Both the position numbers and the translations under genes were made by a program. Below the pieces are notes generated by a model that did no database searches, was not told the origin of the DNA, and saw only the letters and a list, made by a program, of their open reading frames with translations. Positions 15,915 through 23,769 of a stretch of DNA of 39,616 nucleotides are shown in pieces (the first letter of the stretch is position 1; every line of letters starts with the position of its first letter). The stretch comes from Candidatus Latescibacterota bacterium (GTDB lineage: Bacteria; Latescibacterota; UBA2968; SICM01), in contig SICM01000019.1 in assembly GCA_009694805.1 (NCBI GenBank), positions 1-39,616 of the forward strand. The letters are read 5' to 3'.

Positions 15915-16901
15915 CTACGCAACCCCTGTCAACTCCACGCCGTGCGTCAGCGCCACCGGCCCCAGGATGCGGCCATCGCAGGCATTCCGACCCCGTTGCC
16001 TCAGAACCCCGGCGAACGCCTCGTCTCCCCATACGCGGAAGGCGATCTCGTAGAGTTCGGTGTGCGACTCCCCGACGCTGCGCTCGGACCCCGGCCACGC
16101 CTCGTCGCCCAGGAGGAAGGGGACGTGTCTCAGATAGGTCGTTTTAAGGTTTCGCCCATCCGCCACGGCGTTGTAGAGGTCGATCCCCTGATGTCGCGCG
16201 ACCTCCGCCAGGCAGGTCAGCGCCTTGAGGGCGAGCAGGGCGTCGGACAGTCCCCCGGCGCATCCCTTCTGGCAGGTGACTCTCCCGTCGGGCTCGACCT
16301 GCCCGGCGAGGGAGGACCTGAACCCGTCGAAGGCCAGGTCGAACCACCTGGGGTCCTCGACGACGAGGGCCGAGGCGGCGAAGAAGGTGAGGGCCCAGCC
16401 AGCGGCGGAGTCGTGGGGCGCGGGGCGCTTCTCCTCCAGGTCGCACGCGAGTTCGTCGGCCCAGGCCGCGAGATGGGCCTTGTCCTCTCCGGTGAACCCC
16501 CGCGATCTCCAGATCAGATCGACCCCGTAGAACATCGCCGGGAGGGTCGTGCAGAGGTCCATCACGGAAGGGGCGGACGGAAAGCAGGGGGACATCGCTC
16601 CGAACCACGCGATCAGGTAGGCGGCGGCCCTTCTCGCGTAGCGCTCCTCCCCCGTCAACGCGAAGGCCAGGCCGAGGTCCCGCACGGCGCAACAGTCCCT
16701 GGAGAGCCGGGCGCGATCTGCGGAGGTATCGGCGCAGTCCCCCTGGACGGGGTCCGGCTCACGATCCAGGGCCACGGCGGCGCTGTCCATCAGCCGGTCG
16801 AAGGCCCTGGCCCACGGCTCCCGGTCCAGACGACCCTTGATGGTCGCGATCTCCCCGGCGTTGAGGTACATCGCCGGGCGGCGGAAGGTGTAGGAGGTCA
16901 T
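15915..16901 (-). CDS. Alginate-lyase-like (AlgL fold) protein
   Basis: About 328 residues. CAVRDLGLAFALTGEERYARRAAAYLIAWF and the following alpha-helical pattern match the alpha/alpha-toroid of the alginate lyase family (PF05426-like). In place of the usual Asn-Asn-His catalytic segment the sequence has RPAPHDSAAGWAL, so one or two of the catalytic side chains are not conserved. ELYEIAFRVWGDEAFA near the C-terminus also fits. No signal peptide is visible from ATG 16901, unlike periplasmic AlgL, so it may be cytoplasmic or an oligouronide lyase. The start is preferred over 16922 because the upstream codons come from an AAGTGCC repeat. Together with the uronate-dehydrogenase-like gene it hints at uronate use, but assignment is tentative. 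Confidence 0.55.
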   Translation of the reverse strand: MTSYTFRRPAMYLNAGEIATIKGRLDREPWARAFDRLMDSAAVALDREPDPVQGDCADTSADRARLSRDCCAVRDLGLAFALTGEERYARRAAAYLIAWFGAMSPCFPSAPSVMDLCTTLPAMFYGVDLIWRSRGFTGEDKAHLAAWADELACDLEEKRPAPHDSAAGWALTFFAASALVVEDPRWFDLAFDGFRSSLAGQVEPDGRVTCQKGCAGGLSDALLALKALTCLAEVARHQGIDLYNAVADGRNLKTTYLRHVPFLLGDEAWPGSERSVGESHTELYEIAFRVWGDEAFAGVLRQRGRNACDGRILGPVALTHGVELTGVA

Positions 16902-16906
16902 AAGGA

Positions 16907-16930
16907 AAGTGCCAAGTGCCAAGTGCCAGG
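16907..16930. repeat. Tandem heptads AAGTGCC x3
   Basis: Three adjacent AAGTGCC units (one arm only) sit in the 42-bp gap between the gamma-carbonic-anhydrase-like gene and the alginate-lyase-like gene. They displace the normal ribosome-binding position of the downstream gene, which has no recognisable Shine-Dalgarno. Confidence 0.65.
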
Positions 16931-16943
16931 GGGAAAAGGTACC

Positions 16944-17573
16944 TTATTTTTTGTCTTTCATTTTTCGCTGATATTCTTCCGCCATCTTCACACATGCGGC
17001 CACCATCTTTTCGTTGATCTCGCGAAAGGGGTAGTGCGGGCCGATGCCGGGCAGGGCCTCGGCCGCGTCCTGGTCGATGACCACGAGGCTTGCGGGCACG
17101 TAGCGGCCCGGCGGAATCCGGACCCCCATCACCATCGCGCCCGGTTCGATCACGCATCCGTCCCCCACGTCTGCGTTGAAGACGAGGGCCTGCATGCCCA
17201 CGAAGACGTTGTCCCCCACCCGCGCAGGGCCGTACACCTGGGCCTGCGCCGCCACGGTCGTCCGCCTCCCGATCCGCACCCCTTGGACCTCCACTCTGAA
17301 GTTCGAAATCCGAAATCCGAAATCCGAAACCCCCACCACCACGGCCCCGTCCTGCACGTTGCTCTCGTCCCCGATGACCACCGACGCTCCAGGGCCGGAC
17401 CGCACCGAGCTGCACGGCGCCAGGAACGCCCGCTCGCCCACGGTCACGTCGCCGACCAGGGACGCGCGACTGTCCACGAAGGCGCTCTGTGCGATCTTCG
17501 GGGCGGGGGGATCGGCCCCCAGGACGGCGGGGAACAGGAGACACGCGACGGCGAGGCGGTTCCACATCGACAT
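16944..17573 (-). CDS. Exported gamma-carbonic-anhydrase-like protein lacking all zinc ligands
   Basis: 209 residues: a signal peptide (MSMWNRLAVACLLFPAVLGA) and then a left-handed beta-helix with strong similarity in pattern to Cam-type gamma carbonic anhydrases: ASVVIGDESNVQDGAVV, AQAQVYGPARVGDNVFVGMQ, VIEPGAMVMGVRIPPGRYVPA. The three zinc histidines of Cam (His81, His117, His122) correspond to Val80, Ala109 and Tyr114, so the enzyme should be inactive. The loop after residue 83 reads DFGFRISNFRVE and is encoded by the 7-mer array CGAAATC (17304-17330). It is probably a structural or binding relic of the enzyme in the periplasm. It lies upstream of the alginate-lyase-like gene on the same strand. 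Confidence 0.85.
   Translation of the reverse strand: MSMWNRLAVACLLFPAVLGADPPAPKIAQSAFVDSRASLVGDVTVGERAFLAPCSSVRSGPGASVVIGDESNVQDGAVVVGVSDFGFRISNFRVEVQGVRIGRRTTVAAQAQVYGPARVGDNVFVGMQALVFNADVGDGCVIEPGAMVMGVRIPPGRYVPASLVVIDQDAAEALPGIGPHYPFREINEKMVAACVKMAEEYQRKMKDKK
17304..17330. repeat. Heptad array CGAAATC x3-4 inside a coding region
   Basis: CGAAATC is repeated three times exactly, followed by CGAAAC, within the gamma-carbonic-anhydrase-like gene, in frame. It encodes the loop residues around GFRISNFR. It is the same type of tandem heptad as the intergenic arrays, here captured in a gene. Confidence 0.8.
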
Positions 17574-17609
17574 GGAAGTTCTCCGGAGAAAATATATCAG
17601 GACCTCGTC

Positions 17610-17735
17610 CCCTTCCCCTCTCCCGCACGCGGGAGAGGGGAAGCCGAGCGAAGCGAGGCGGGGTGAGGGCTGCCCCCTCCTTCTTCCGGGTTGGGAGAGG
17701 GAGGGGGTATGGGGGAGGGTGAGGGTCGTGACTCG
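17610..17735. repeat. C-rich hairpin repeat between the MFS and gamma-CA-like genes
   Basis: CCCCTTCCCCTCTCCCG and CGGGAGAGGGGAAG form a stem around 17611-17642. It is followed by GCGAGGCGGGGTGAGGG and a second CT/GA-rich unit with GGGAGAGGGAGGGGG. This CCTCTCCC/GGGAGAGG design is a common dispersed repeat. It fills most of the 172-bp gap and may end the MFS transcript. Confidence 0.55.
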
Positions 17736-17745
17736 CGATCTGGGT

Positions 17746-19119
17746 TTATCGCATCTTCCCTCTCGAAAGGGATGCCAGGATACCGCAGCAACAGAGCGTG
17801 GCGAAGGCGATGAACGCCGTCTTCGCGCTTTTCAGAAGGAGAGGGGCGCTTTCAGGGGTCATCGGGCAGCCCTGGAGGTGGATCGCAAAGATCAGCGTCA
17901 CGATCCCCATGCTGAGCATCTGCCCCAGCATGCGCGTGGTCCCCAGCACGCCCGAAGCCACGCCGTAAAACCGTTTTTCGACGGCCCCCATGATGGCGTT
18001 CGCGTTGGGGGATGAGAAGAGGGCGAAGCCGAACCCCAGAAAGACCAGGCTGAGGACGATGAATTCCAGGGCCGTCTTTTCCCTGAGGAACGCCAGCAGA
18101 AAGAGGCCGATGGCGGTGAAGGCCATTCCGACGGAGGCCACGGTCCGGGGCTCGATCCTGTCGGAGAGCCTGCCCGCAAACGGCGAGAAGAGGGCCTGCA
18201 CGACGGGCTGGGCCACCAGGATGAGACCCGCGCGTTGCGGCGTGAACCCTCTGACATATTGCAGGTAGAGGCTCAGCAGGAAGCCCACGGCAAAGGTCGC
18301 GCTGTAATTGATCATGGCCGCCAGGCTGGAGAAGGCGAAGACCCTGTTCCCCCTGAAGAGGTGGACGCCCAGGACGGGATGCGCCACCCGCATCTCCCAC
18401 CGGACAAACGCCCCGAGCCCCAGGAGACCGGCGACGATCAGCGCCACGCCCCGAATCCCCGGCAGCCAGGCGAACCCGTCCATGATTGCCACCAGGGAGA
18501 CGCCGTAAAAGAGGGCACCCCAGAGGTCGAACGGCTCTCCCCTGGACTCGGCCCACTCGTCTTTCAATTTCCATCTCACGATGCCGAGGATGAGCAGGCC
18601 GAGGGGCAGGGCGGCCCAAAAAATACTCCTCCAGCCGAACTGCTGGGCCAGGAATCCACCCAGGAAAGGGCCTGCGGAGAGCCCGGAATAGACGGCGGCG
18701 ACGGTCACCCCCAGCGCCCTGCCTCGCTCCGAAGCCGGGAAGACCGAGGAGAGGATGGCCACGCTGGTGCCGAAGATCATGGCGCTTCCGATGCCCTGAA
18801 GGACCCTGAAAGCGATCAGCTCGCCGACGGAGCTGGCGACGCTCAGGAGGAGCGTCGAGGCGGTGAAGATGGATGTCCCATAGGTGAAGACCTTCTTCCG
18901 GCCATAGATATCCCCCGCCCTTCCGAAGGGGATCAGAAACACGGCGACACTCAGCAGGTAGGCGGTGGGGATCCAGCTCAGCAGCACGGCGTCGACGGCG
19001 AATTCCCTCCCGATGGACGGGAGGGCGATGTTCACGGAGGAGGCCATGAAAGGGTTCAGGAAGGAACTCAATGTCGCCACGAGAAGCGCGGACCGGCGGG
19101 TGGCCCTGGAATCGTCCAT
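17746..19119 (-). CDS. MFS drug-efflux-type transporter (DHA2 / EmrB-QacA-like)
   Basis: 457 residues and about 14 predicted membrane helices, the DHA2 pattern. GRAGDIYGRKKVF near 67-79 is the MFS loop 2-3 signature, and GVTVAAVYSGLSAGPFLGGFLA near 135-156 is the motif C of antiporters. LSWIPTAYLLSVAVFLIPFGR matches the start of helix 2 in QacA/EmrB proteins. It should export a small molecule by proton antiport across the inner membrane; the substrate is unknown. Its ATG overlaps the cupin stop as TGATG, so the two are translated together, suggesting the cupin senses or modifies the same compound. Confidence 0.9.
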   Translation of the reverse strand: MDDSRATRRSALLVATLSSFLNPFMASSVNIALPSIGREFAVDAVLLSWIPTAYLLSVAVFLIPFGRAGDIYGRKKVFTYGTSIFTASTLLLSVASSVGELIAFRVLQGIGSAMIFGTSVAILSSVFPASERGRALGVTVAAVYSGLSAGPFLGGFLAQQFGWRSIFWAALPLGLLILGIVRWKLKDEWAESRGEPFDLWGALFYGVSLVAIMDGFAWLPGIRGVALIVAGLLGLGAFVRWEMRVAHPVLGVHLFRGNRVFAFSSLAAMINYSATFAVGFLLSLYLQYVRGFTPQRAGLILVAQPVVQALFSPFAGRLSDRIEPRTVASVGMAFTAIGLFLLAFLREKTALEFIVLSLVFLGFGFALFSSPNANAIMGAVEKRFYGVASGVLGTTRMLGQMLSMGIVTLIFAIHLQGCPMTPESAPLLLKSAKTAFIAFATLCCCGILASLSRGKMR

Positions 19120-19469
19120 CAGGGTGTCCCGTCCACAAAATCGACCGGTATCGGTCCGAACGCCGACACGAAGGCGAAGCGCCCCGGCCCGTCGTTTCTC
19201 GCCCCGTGGACCTCTCCGGCGCGCGCCACGGCGAGCATCCCCTGCCGGATGCGGCAGGTCTGACCGTCCCCCTGATAATAGGTCGCCTCACCCTCCAGGA
19301 CGACCCAGACGTCGTCGGCATTCGTGTGGACGTGCGGCTTCACCTGCTGCCCCGGCTCCAGGCAGGTCAGGGAACAACCGAGGGTTTTCAGGTCGACGAA
19401 GGGTTGCCGGACGCCGGTCTCGCCCGGGGCAAAATGCCGCAGGGCCAGCAGGTCAAACACGCGGGACAT
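19119..19469 (-). CDS. Cupin-2 domain protein
   Basis: 116 residues, a single cupin barrel. PHVHTNADDVWVVLEGEA carries the first motif with the HxH metal pair (the usual Glu is Asp), and GEVHGARND carries the second motif with its His and Asn. A perfect AAGGAGG lies 5 bases before the ATG at 19469; a longer frame upstream is only read-through of the terminator and the next gene. The stop overlaps the start of the MFS gene (TGATG). Single-domain cupins include uronate-linearising KdgF and metabolite isomerases, but no family-specific residues allow a choice here. Confidence 0.88.
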   Translation of the reverse strand: MSRVFDLLALRHFAPGETGVRQPFVDLKTLGCSLTCLEPGQQVKPHVHTNADDVWVVLEGEATYYQGDGQTCRIRQGMLAVARAGEVHGARNDGPGRFAFVSAFGPIPVDFVDGTP

Positions 19470-19495
19470 CGGACCTCCTTGATTCACTTGTATGC

Positions 19496-19527
19496 AAAAG
19501 CCCGGATGCGCCGGCATCCGGGCTTTT
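19496..19527 (-). terminator. Bidirectional rho-independent terminator
   Basis: AAAAGCCCGGATGC and GCATCCGGGCTTTT form a perfect 14-bp stem with the loop GCCG. It starts 29 bases after the stop of the OPT-like gene (19556) and just before the cupin ribosome site. It should end the OPT transcript on the minus strand and so isolates the cupin-MFS operon. Confidence 0.88.
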
Positions 19528-19555
19528 GGGATGGTCGAGGCGTCGACGCCTTCCG

Positions 19556-21589
19556 TCAGAACACCACCTGCGAGATGGCCTTGGAGATGAGGGCGATGGC
19601 GATGGAGGTCATGCCGATCAGCCCCATGCCGCAGGAGTAGCCCGCCAGCAGAATGGGGGCATAGGCCTGCCACCTGGCCTCGCCGAACCGCTTCTGAAAG
19701 TAGAAGCGGCCGAGCATCGCCCCGGCGAACTGCGGGATGACGAAGTGGGGCCACGCGCCGAGGCCGCTGACGAACCCGAAGAACAGGAGGGTGGGGGCCT
19801 TGAAGAAGGCGAGGAGGCCGTAGAGGAGCCCGCCGAAGGCCGCGCCGGTGAAGATGTACTCCGGTTTGATGATCTCCCGCAGGAGGGCGATGCCCACGGC
19901 CCCGCCCTGCACGTCCGTCGGGTTCATGGTGGACTTGATCCACATCGTCTGCATGGTGGACTCAAACGGCCAGAACTTCTGGACGAAGGGGTAGGTGGAG
20001 GACGGGACAGGGGCGAGGCGCCAGATGAACTGCCAGAAGACGAGGCTGCAGACGAAGAGGATGACGAGGGTGAGGGCGGACATCTTGACGAGGCCGCCGA
20101 ACTTCGTGTGGGTCAACTCCAACTGCTTGTAGACAGCCACCTGGCTCCCGTAGTCGCTGATGGGGATGGGGGCGAACCAGACCTCCGTGCCCCGGTAGCC
20201 GGACAGGAAGAAGGAGGCCTCGCGGATGTAGGGAATGGACGCGCCGTAGGGGGACCCGGTCAGGCCGATCATGCGCGCCCCGATGTAGGACATGATGGGC
20301 GTGTAGACGAACCCGAAGACCGTGACGATGTACCAGGGGAATTTCGGGACCAGGATGCGGCAGAGGATGATGAAGCCGAGGGTGGACAGGGCCCAGATCC
20401 CCAGGGCGAAGGCGATGCTGACGTCCCCCCGGCCCTTCGGGAGGTCCTCCAGTCGCATCGAGATGGCCTGTCCGGCGGCGCGTTTCTGGCGCTGCTCCCG
20501 CAGGGCCTTGACCACCATTCCCACCCCGGTGAGGAAGACCACGATGGCCGTGCCGATGGTGAAGCTGAGCCAGAAGTCGAACCGGTTGGAGATGCTCGCC
20601 GGGATGGCGGTCATGCCGGGGGACCAGCGGTGGAGGATGCCGAGGGAATAGAGTATGGGATTGACGAAGAGCTGAGAGATCGTGGCCCCGAAGAAGCTCC
20701 CGACGACGACCCAGAACGGGAGGACGAAGCCGATCAGGAGGTGGCCCAGGTCGGTGCCGATGCCCAGGATGGCCGCCGGGAGGATGGACTTGATCTCCGC
20801 TGTGAAGTCGATGAAGGGGATGGGGAGGATCTGCACGGTGTCGGTCAGGAAGATGCCCGACAGGGTGGGGACGACGACGTAGAGGAGGCCCCAGACCAGG
20901 CCGATGCAGGTGCCGGTGCTGAACACCCGCCAGCGCCACCCCTCCTGCTTGGACGAGGTCTCGGCCAGGGCGGTCGCGCCCCGGGCCTGCACCGGGGCCA
21001 TCGGGAAGGGGAGGCGCTCGATGTCATTTGTGACGCGGAAGAGGACGTAGCCCATGGACAGGGAGCCGGCGCGGCCCAGGATCATGCCGGTGAACATGAC
21101 GATAATGGGCGCGATCCAGTCCCTGTGGAAGAAGGTCCGCTCGGCGTAGACGCTCGATGTCATGGCAGGGACGACCCAGGTGGGGATGAATCTGGCGAGG
21201 CCCTCGGCCGCCGGGGATTGGATCATGTACTGATCCCAGATCAGCCCGCCGAACGGCCCGCCGTAGGTCTGGGCGCCGGTTCCGAGACGCCCGCCCACGG
21301 CCACGAGGCCGCCTGCGATCCAGTAGATGATGATCAGTTCCTGGGTGCGGAGCCGGATGAAGGAGCGTTTGGCGATCTCCAGGAAGAGGATGATGGTCAC
21401 CCATTCCGAGGCCCCGGCCATGCTCTGCCCCGTGACCAGGCCGAGGTAGATGGCGCCGGGCAGCATGACGATTCCGACGAAGAGGCAGGCCCAGAGGGTC
21501 TTGATGTTGAACCCCTCCTCGAACGGCGCCTCCTCCGGCATGATGTTGAACTGCTCTTCATCGCGCTGTCTCTGGGGATCGGTGGCCAC
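19556..21589 (-). CDS. OPT-like (oligopeptide transporter superfamily) multi-spanning membrane protein
   Basis: 677 residues with about 14-16 hydrophobic segments and long loops. The start region (GFNIKTLWACLFVGIVMLPGAIYLGLVTGQ) and the conserved-looking blocks RLPFPMAPVQARGATALAE and GTDLGHLLIGFVLPFWVVVGSF resemble the OPT/YSL-like proteins (DUF6785/6784 type) seen in uncultured bacterial lineages. The N-terminal 25 residues are acidic and cytoplasmic. It probably imports peptides or metal chelates. It starts at 21589 with a GAGAATT-poor ribosome region next to a REP-like palindrome and ends at a strong terminator, so it appears to be a separate unit or the end of the rpiB-phyH one. Family assignment is from sequence pattern only. 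Confidence 0.7.
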   Translation of the reverse strand: MATDPQRQRDEEQFNIMPEEAPFEEGFNIKTLWACLFVGIVMLPGAIYLGLVTGQSMAGASEWVTIILFLEIAKRSFIRLRTQELIIIYWIAGGLVAVGGRLGTGAQTYGGPFGGLIWDQYMIQSPAAEGLARFIPTWVVPAMTSSVYAERTFFHRDWIAPIIVMFTGMILGRAGSLSMGYVLFRVTNDIERLPFPMAPVQARGATALAETSSKQEGWRWRVFSTGTCIGLVWGLLYVVVPTLSGIFLTDTVQILPIPFIDFTAEIKSILPAAILGIGTDLGHLLIGFVLPFWVVVGSFFGATISQLFVNPILYSLGILHRWSPGMTAIPASISNRFDFWLSFTIGTAIVVFLTGVGMVVKALREQRQKRAAGQAISMRLEDLPKGRGDVSIAFALGIWALSTLGFIILCRILVPKFPWYIVTVFGFVYTPIMSYIGARMIGLTGSPYGASIPYIREASFFLSGYRGTEVWFAPIPISDYGSQVAVYKQLELTHTKFGGLVKMSALTLVILFVCSLVFWQFIWRLAPVPSSTYPFVQKFWPFESTMQTMWIKSTMNPTDVQGGAVGIALLREIIKPEYIFTGAAFGGLLYGLLAFFKAPTLLFFGFVSGLGAWPHFVIPQFAGAMLGRFYFQKRFGEARWQAYAPILLAGYSCGMGLIGMTSIAIALISKAISQVVF

Positions 21590-21622
21590 GAGAGGCTCCT
21601 TTTCAGGGAGAGAATTACGCCC

Positions 21623-21652
21623 ACGCAGGGCACGGCATGCCGCGCCCCTACT
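21623..21652. repeat. REP-like palindrome copy (core GGCACGGCATGCC)
   Basis: GGGCACGGCATGCCGCGCCCCTAC is a degenerate copy of the 32-bp palindrome at 9750-9781, placed between the phyH stop and the OPT-like gene. One arm has lost its outer part. Confidence 0.6.
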
Positions 21653-22484
21653 TCTTTTTTTCCGGTATCCTGTCCTCGGAGGGACGGGGATTGTGGAACC
21701 AGTGCCCGCCGGGGTCCGAGCCTCTGCAGATGATGCCCATCCGGTTCCAGTCCCGGTAGGCCCGGACGTCGGGCGACAGGTATCGCAGCGTCAGGCCGCA
21801 GCGGCGGCGGTCCGAGCGGTTGGGCTGAGAGCCGTGCAGCAGCAGGTCTGAATGCAGGGAGATCTGGCCGGCCTTCAGTTCGAAGGTGAAGGGCAGGTCC
21901 CCGTAGCGTTCCGCGGCGAGGACCGTCTGACTCAGGACGTTGCGCTCCTCCTCCGCGCTTTTTTCGAAGGCGATCTGTCCGTGCAGATGCGAGCGTGGGA
22001 GGACCTGCATGGCGCCGTTTTCGGCGTCCGCGTCGTCGATGGCCAGCCAGACGGTCACGACCTTGCTGGGGGTCAGTGGCCAGTAGGAGGCGTCCTGGTG
22101 CCAGCTCACCTGCCTGTCTTCGCCCGGCATCTTGCAGAAATAGTGCGTGGCCCAGCAGATCAGGTCCTCGCCGAGCAGGTCCTGTACATAGTCCAGGATG
22201 CGGGGCCTCATGGTCAGGTCGTAGAGGCCGGGGCAGAAGGTGTGCCAGCAGTTGATCGAGTAGCTGTTCCAGCCGGCCTTCAGGGCCTTGTCCATGAGCT
22301 GGTTGAAGCCTGCGCGGTGGACGGCGATCTCGTCCTGCGAGAACACGTCCAGGGGGAAGACGAACCCTTTTTCATTATATTGCCGGATCTGCGCTTTTGT
22401 CAACCTCTGAGGACTGTCATTCTGGACGGGGACGAACCTCAGGTCGCGCTCCAGGTCCGGCATGGCATCGGTGATAGGGGGCAT
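21648..22484 (-). CDS. Phytanoyl-CoA dioxygenase (PhyH)-family Fe(II)/2-oxoglutarate oxygenase
   Basis: 278 residues, typical length. VSWHQDASYWPL carries the HxD iron pair (about residue 128-130), and LHSDLLLHGSQPNRSDRRRCGLTLRYLSP carries the distal His and the Arg that binds 2-oxoglutarate. The N-terminus QIRQYNEKGFVFPLDVFS is the usual PhyH opening. It hydroxylates an unknown small molecule; PhyH families are greatly expanded in several uncultured phyla. It starts 16 bases after the rpiB stop, with GGGAAAG before the ATG, so the two form an operon. Confidence 0.93.
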   Translation of the reverse strand: MPPITDAMPDLERDLRFVPVQNDSPQRLTKAQIRQYNEKGFVFPLDVFSQDEIAVHRAGFNQLMDKALKAGWNSYSINCWHTFCPGLYDLTMRPRILDYVQDLLGEDLICWATHYFCKMPGEDRQVSWHQDASYWPLTPSKVVTVWLAIDDADAENGAMQVLPRSHLHGQIAFEKSAEEERNVLSQTVLAAERYGDLPFTFELKAGQISLHSDLLLHGSQPNRSDRRRCGLTLRYLSPDVRAYRDWNRMGIICRGSDPGGHWFHNPRPSEDRIPEKKK

Positions 22485-22500
22485 AGAACTTTCCCTTTTT

Positions 22501-22929
22501 CTACGAGTCGATCTGCGCGATTCTTCTGACGTGCCGCCCGCCCTCGAACGGCGTGGTCAGCCAGACATCGAGGATGGCTACCACCTCGTCCCAGGACAAC
22601 AATCGCTCGCCCAGGGAGAGGACGTTGGCGTCGTTGTGTTCCCGGGCCAGGCGGGCGGAATCGACGCTCCAGCAGAGGCTGCACCGGACGCCGCGCACCC
22701 GGTTGGCCGCCATCGCCTCGCCGTTGCCCGACCCGCCCAGGACGATGCCCCGGTCGAAATCCCCGTGCGCGACGGCCTCGGCGACGGGCCGGATGAAGCG
22801 GGGGTAGTCCACCGACTCCGGGGAATCCGTGCCGAAGTCCGTGACCTCGTGGCCCTGAGCCGTCAGGACCTCTTTGATTCGCTCCTTATACCGGAAGCCG
22901 GCGTGGTCCGATCCGATGGCAATTTTCAT
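22501..22929 (-). CDS. rpiB: Ribose-5-phosphate isomerase B / RpiB-LacAB family sugar-phosphate isomerase
   Basis: 142 residues. MKIAIGSDHAGF is the standard RpiB N-terminus, with the Asp and His that open the ring. The active-site loop reads LGGSGNGE in place of the CGTGIG of E. coli-type enzymes; the Ser/Glu version is known from mycobacterial RpiB, where Glu takes over from Cys as the base. The loop DANVLSLGER is also conserved. It interconverts ribose- and ribulose-5-phosphate, although related enzymes act on allose- or galactose-6-phosphate. It is the first gene of an rpiB-phyH pair. Confidence 0.92.
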   Translation of the reverse strand: MKIAIGSDHAGFRYKERIKEVLTAQGHEVTDFGTDSPESVDYPRFIRPVAEAVAHGDFDRGIVLGGSGNGEAMAANRVRGVRCSLCWSVDSARLAREHNDANVLSLGERLLSWDEVVAILDVWLTTPFEGGRHVRRIAQIDS

Positions 22930-22947
22930 GGCTGTGTGTCGAATCGC

Positions 22948-22971
22948 AAATGACCTTAAATGACCTTAAGT
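22948..22971. repeat. Short tandem repeat AAATGACCTT x2
   Basis: Two exact AAATGACCTT units and a partial third precede rpiB on the minus strand. The 10-base period matches the repeat at 13320-13400 rather than the 7-mers. The rest of the 147-bp gap to 23076 holds nothing I can identify. Confidence 0.6.
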
Positions 22972-23076
22972 GGTTCTGGTTTGCCGATGCCTGAAAAGGG
23001 CTGACGAAGGATGTCCGTGATCAAATCGACCATCCGCTGGTACAGCTTCCTGTTTATGGTGGTATATGCCGATCCA

Positions 23077-23666
23077 CTATTCATTTGCGTGTGCACTTAG
23101 TACAATTTGCCTAGCAATATCCTCAGGAGAAAGGACAAAATCTATACACCCGCTCGCAATCGCGCTCTCAGGCATATCTGGCTGTGCGGCTGTGTCGAGC
23201 TTTTGCGCGATGGTTACCCCCCCCCACTTCCTTTATGCCGCACAGCGCGGCTGCCCCATCGCCATCATAGCCGGAGACAATGACAGCGATAATTTTGCCG
23301 TCCCAATTCTCTGTCAGGGAACGCAGAAACACCGTAATCACGTCGGGCCAACCTCTATGCTTGGATATCGATTTTAGGCGGAACTCACCATCAAGAACAT
23401 GCAAATCGCGCTGTTCTGGGATAATGAACACATGGTTGGGCTGGATGACTAATCTTTCCGTGATCAGTTCAACCGGCATCCCGGTGTACCGCGGGAGTAT
23501 CTCGTGGAGCATGGTGGCTACGGTTCTCAGGTGATTGACTATAACGATAGCAACACCCATATCGGACGGCAGATTCCGTAGTAACCGGATATAGGCCTCA
23601 AGACCACCGGCCGAACCGCCTACGCAAACAATTAGGTAAGTCTTTTGTAGCCTTCTTGGCCTTCAT
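23077..23666 (-). pseudogene. CheB-type methylesterase domain, broken by two frameshifts
   Basis: A GGAGTG site and ATG at 23666 begin MKAKKATKD. After a one-base shift the sequence continues as LIVCVGGSAGGLEAYIRLLRNLPSD, a clear CheB catalytic-domain start with the Ser in GSAGG. IVIVNHL supplies the catalytic His and VSGYDGDGAAALCGIKEVGG the Asp. A run of nine G (23217-23225) then shifts the frame again; one G fewer would continue VTIAQKLDTAAQPDMPESAI and SGCIDFVLSPEDIARQI to a TAG at 23077-23079. There is no receiver domain, so the intact ancestor was a free methylesterase domain, perhaps part of a CheB-CheR type signalling system. No other chemotaxis gene is nearby. Both shifts could also be assembly errors. 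Confidence 0.8.
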
Positions 23667-23769
23667 TGACAATCACTCCATCACCCCGGCCAGCGTCGGC
23701 AAGGACCACGGCGGGCCTGAGCTTTGCCTGCGACAGGTCGGAGATCCGTTTTCATAACGGGAAGCGGGC

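Noticed and set aside
19119..19943. 274-codon minus-strand frame containing the cupin
   Set aside because: The first 158 codons read through the OPT-like gene in another frame and through the terminator; the cupin starts at 19469 with a perfect ribosome site.
18965..21733. A 922-codon plus-strand frame across the cupin and OPT-like genes
   Set aside because: Runs through a strong terminator and two well-supported minus-strand genes; acidic low-complexity translation without a domain.
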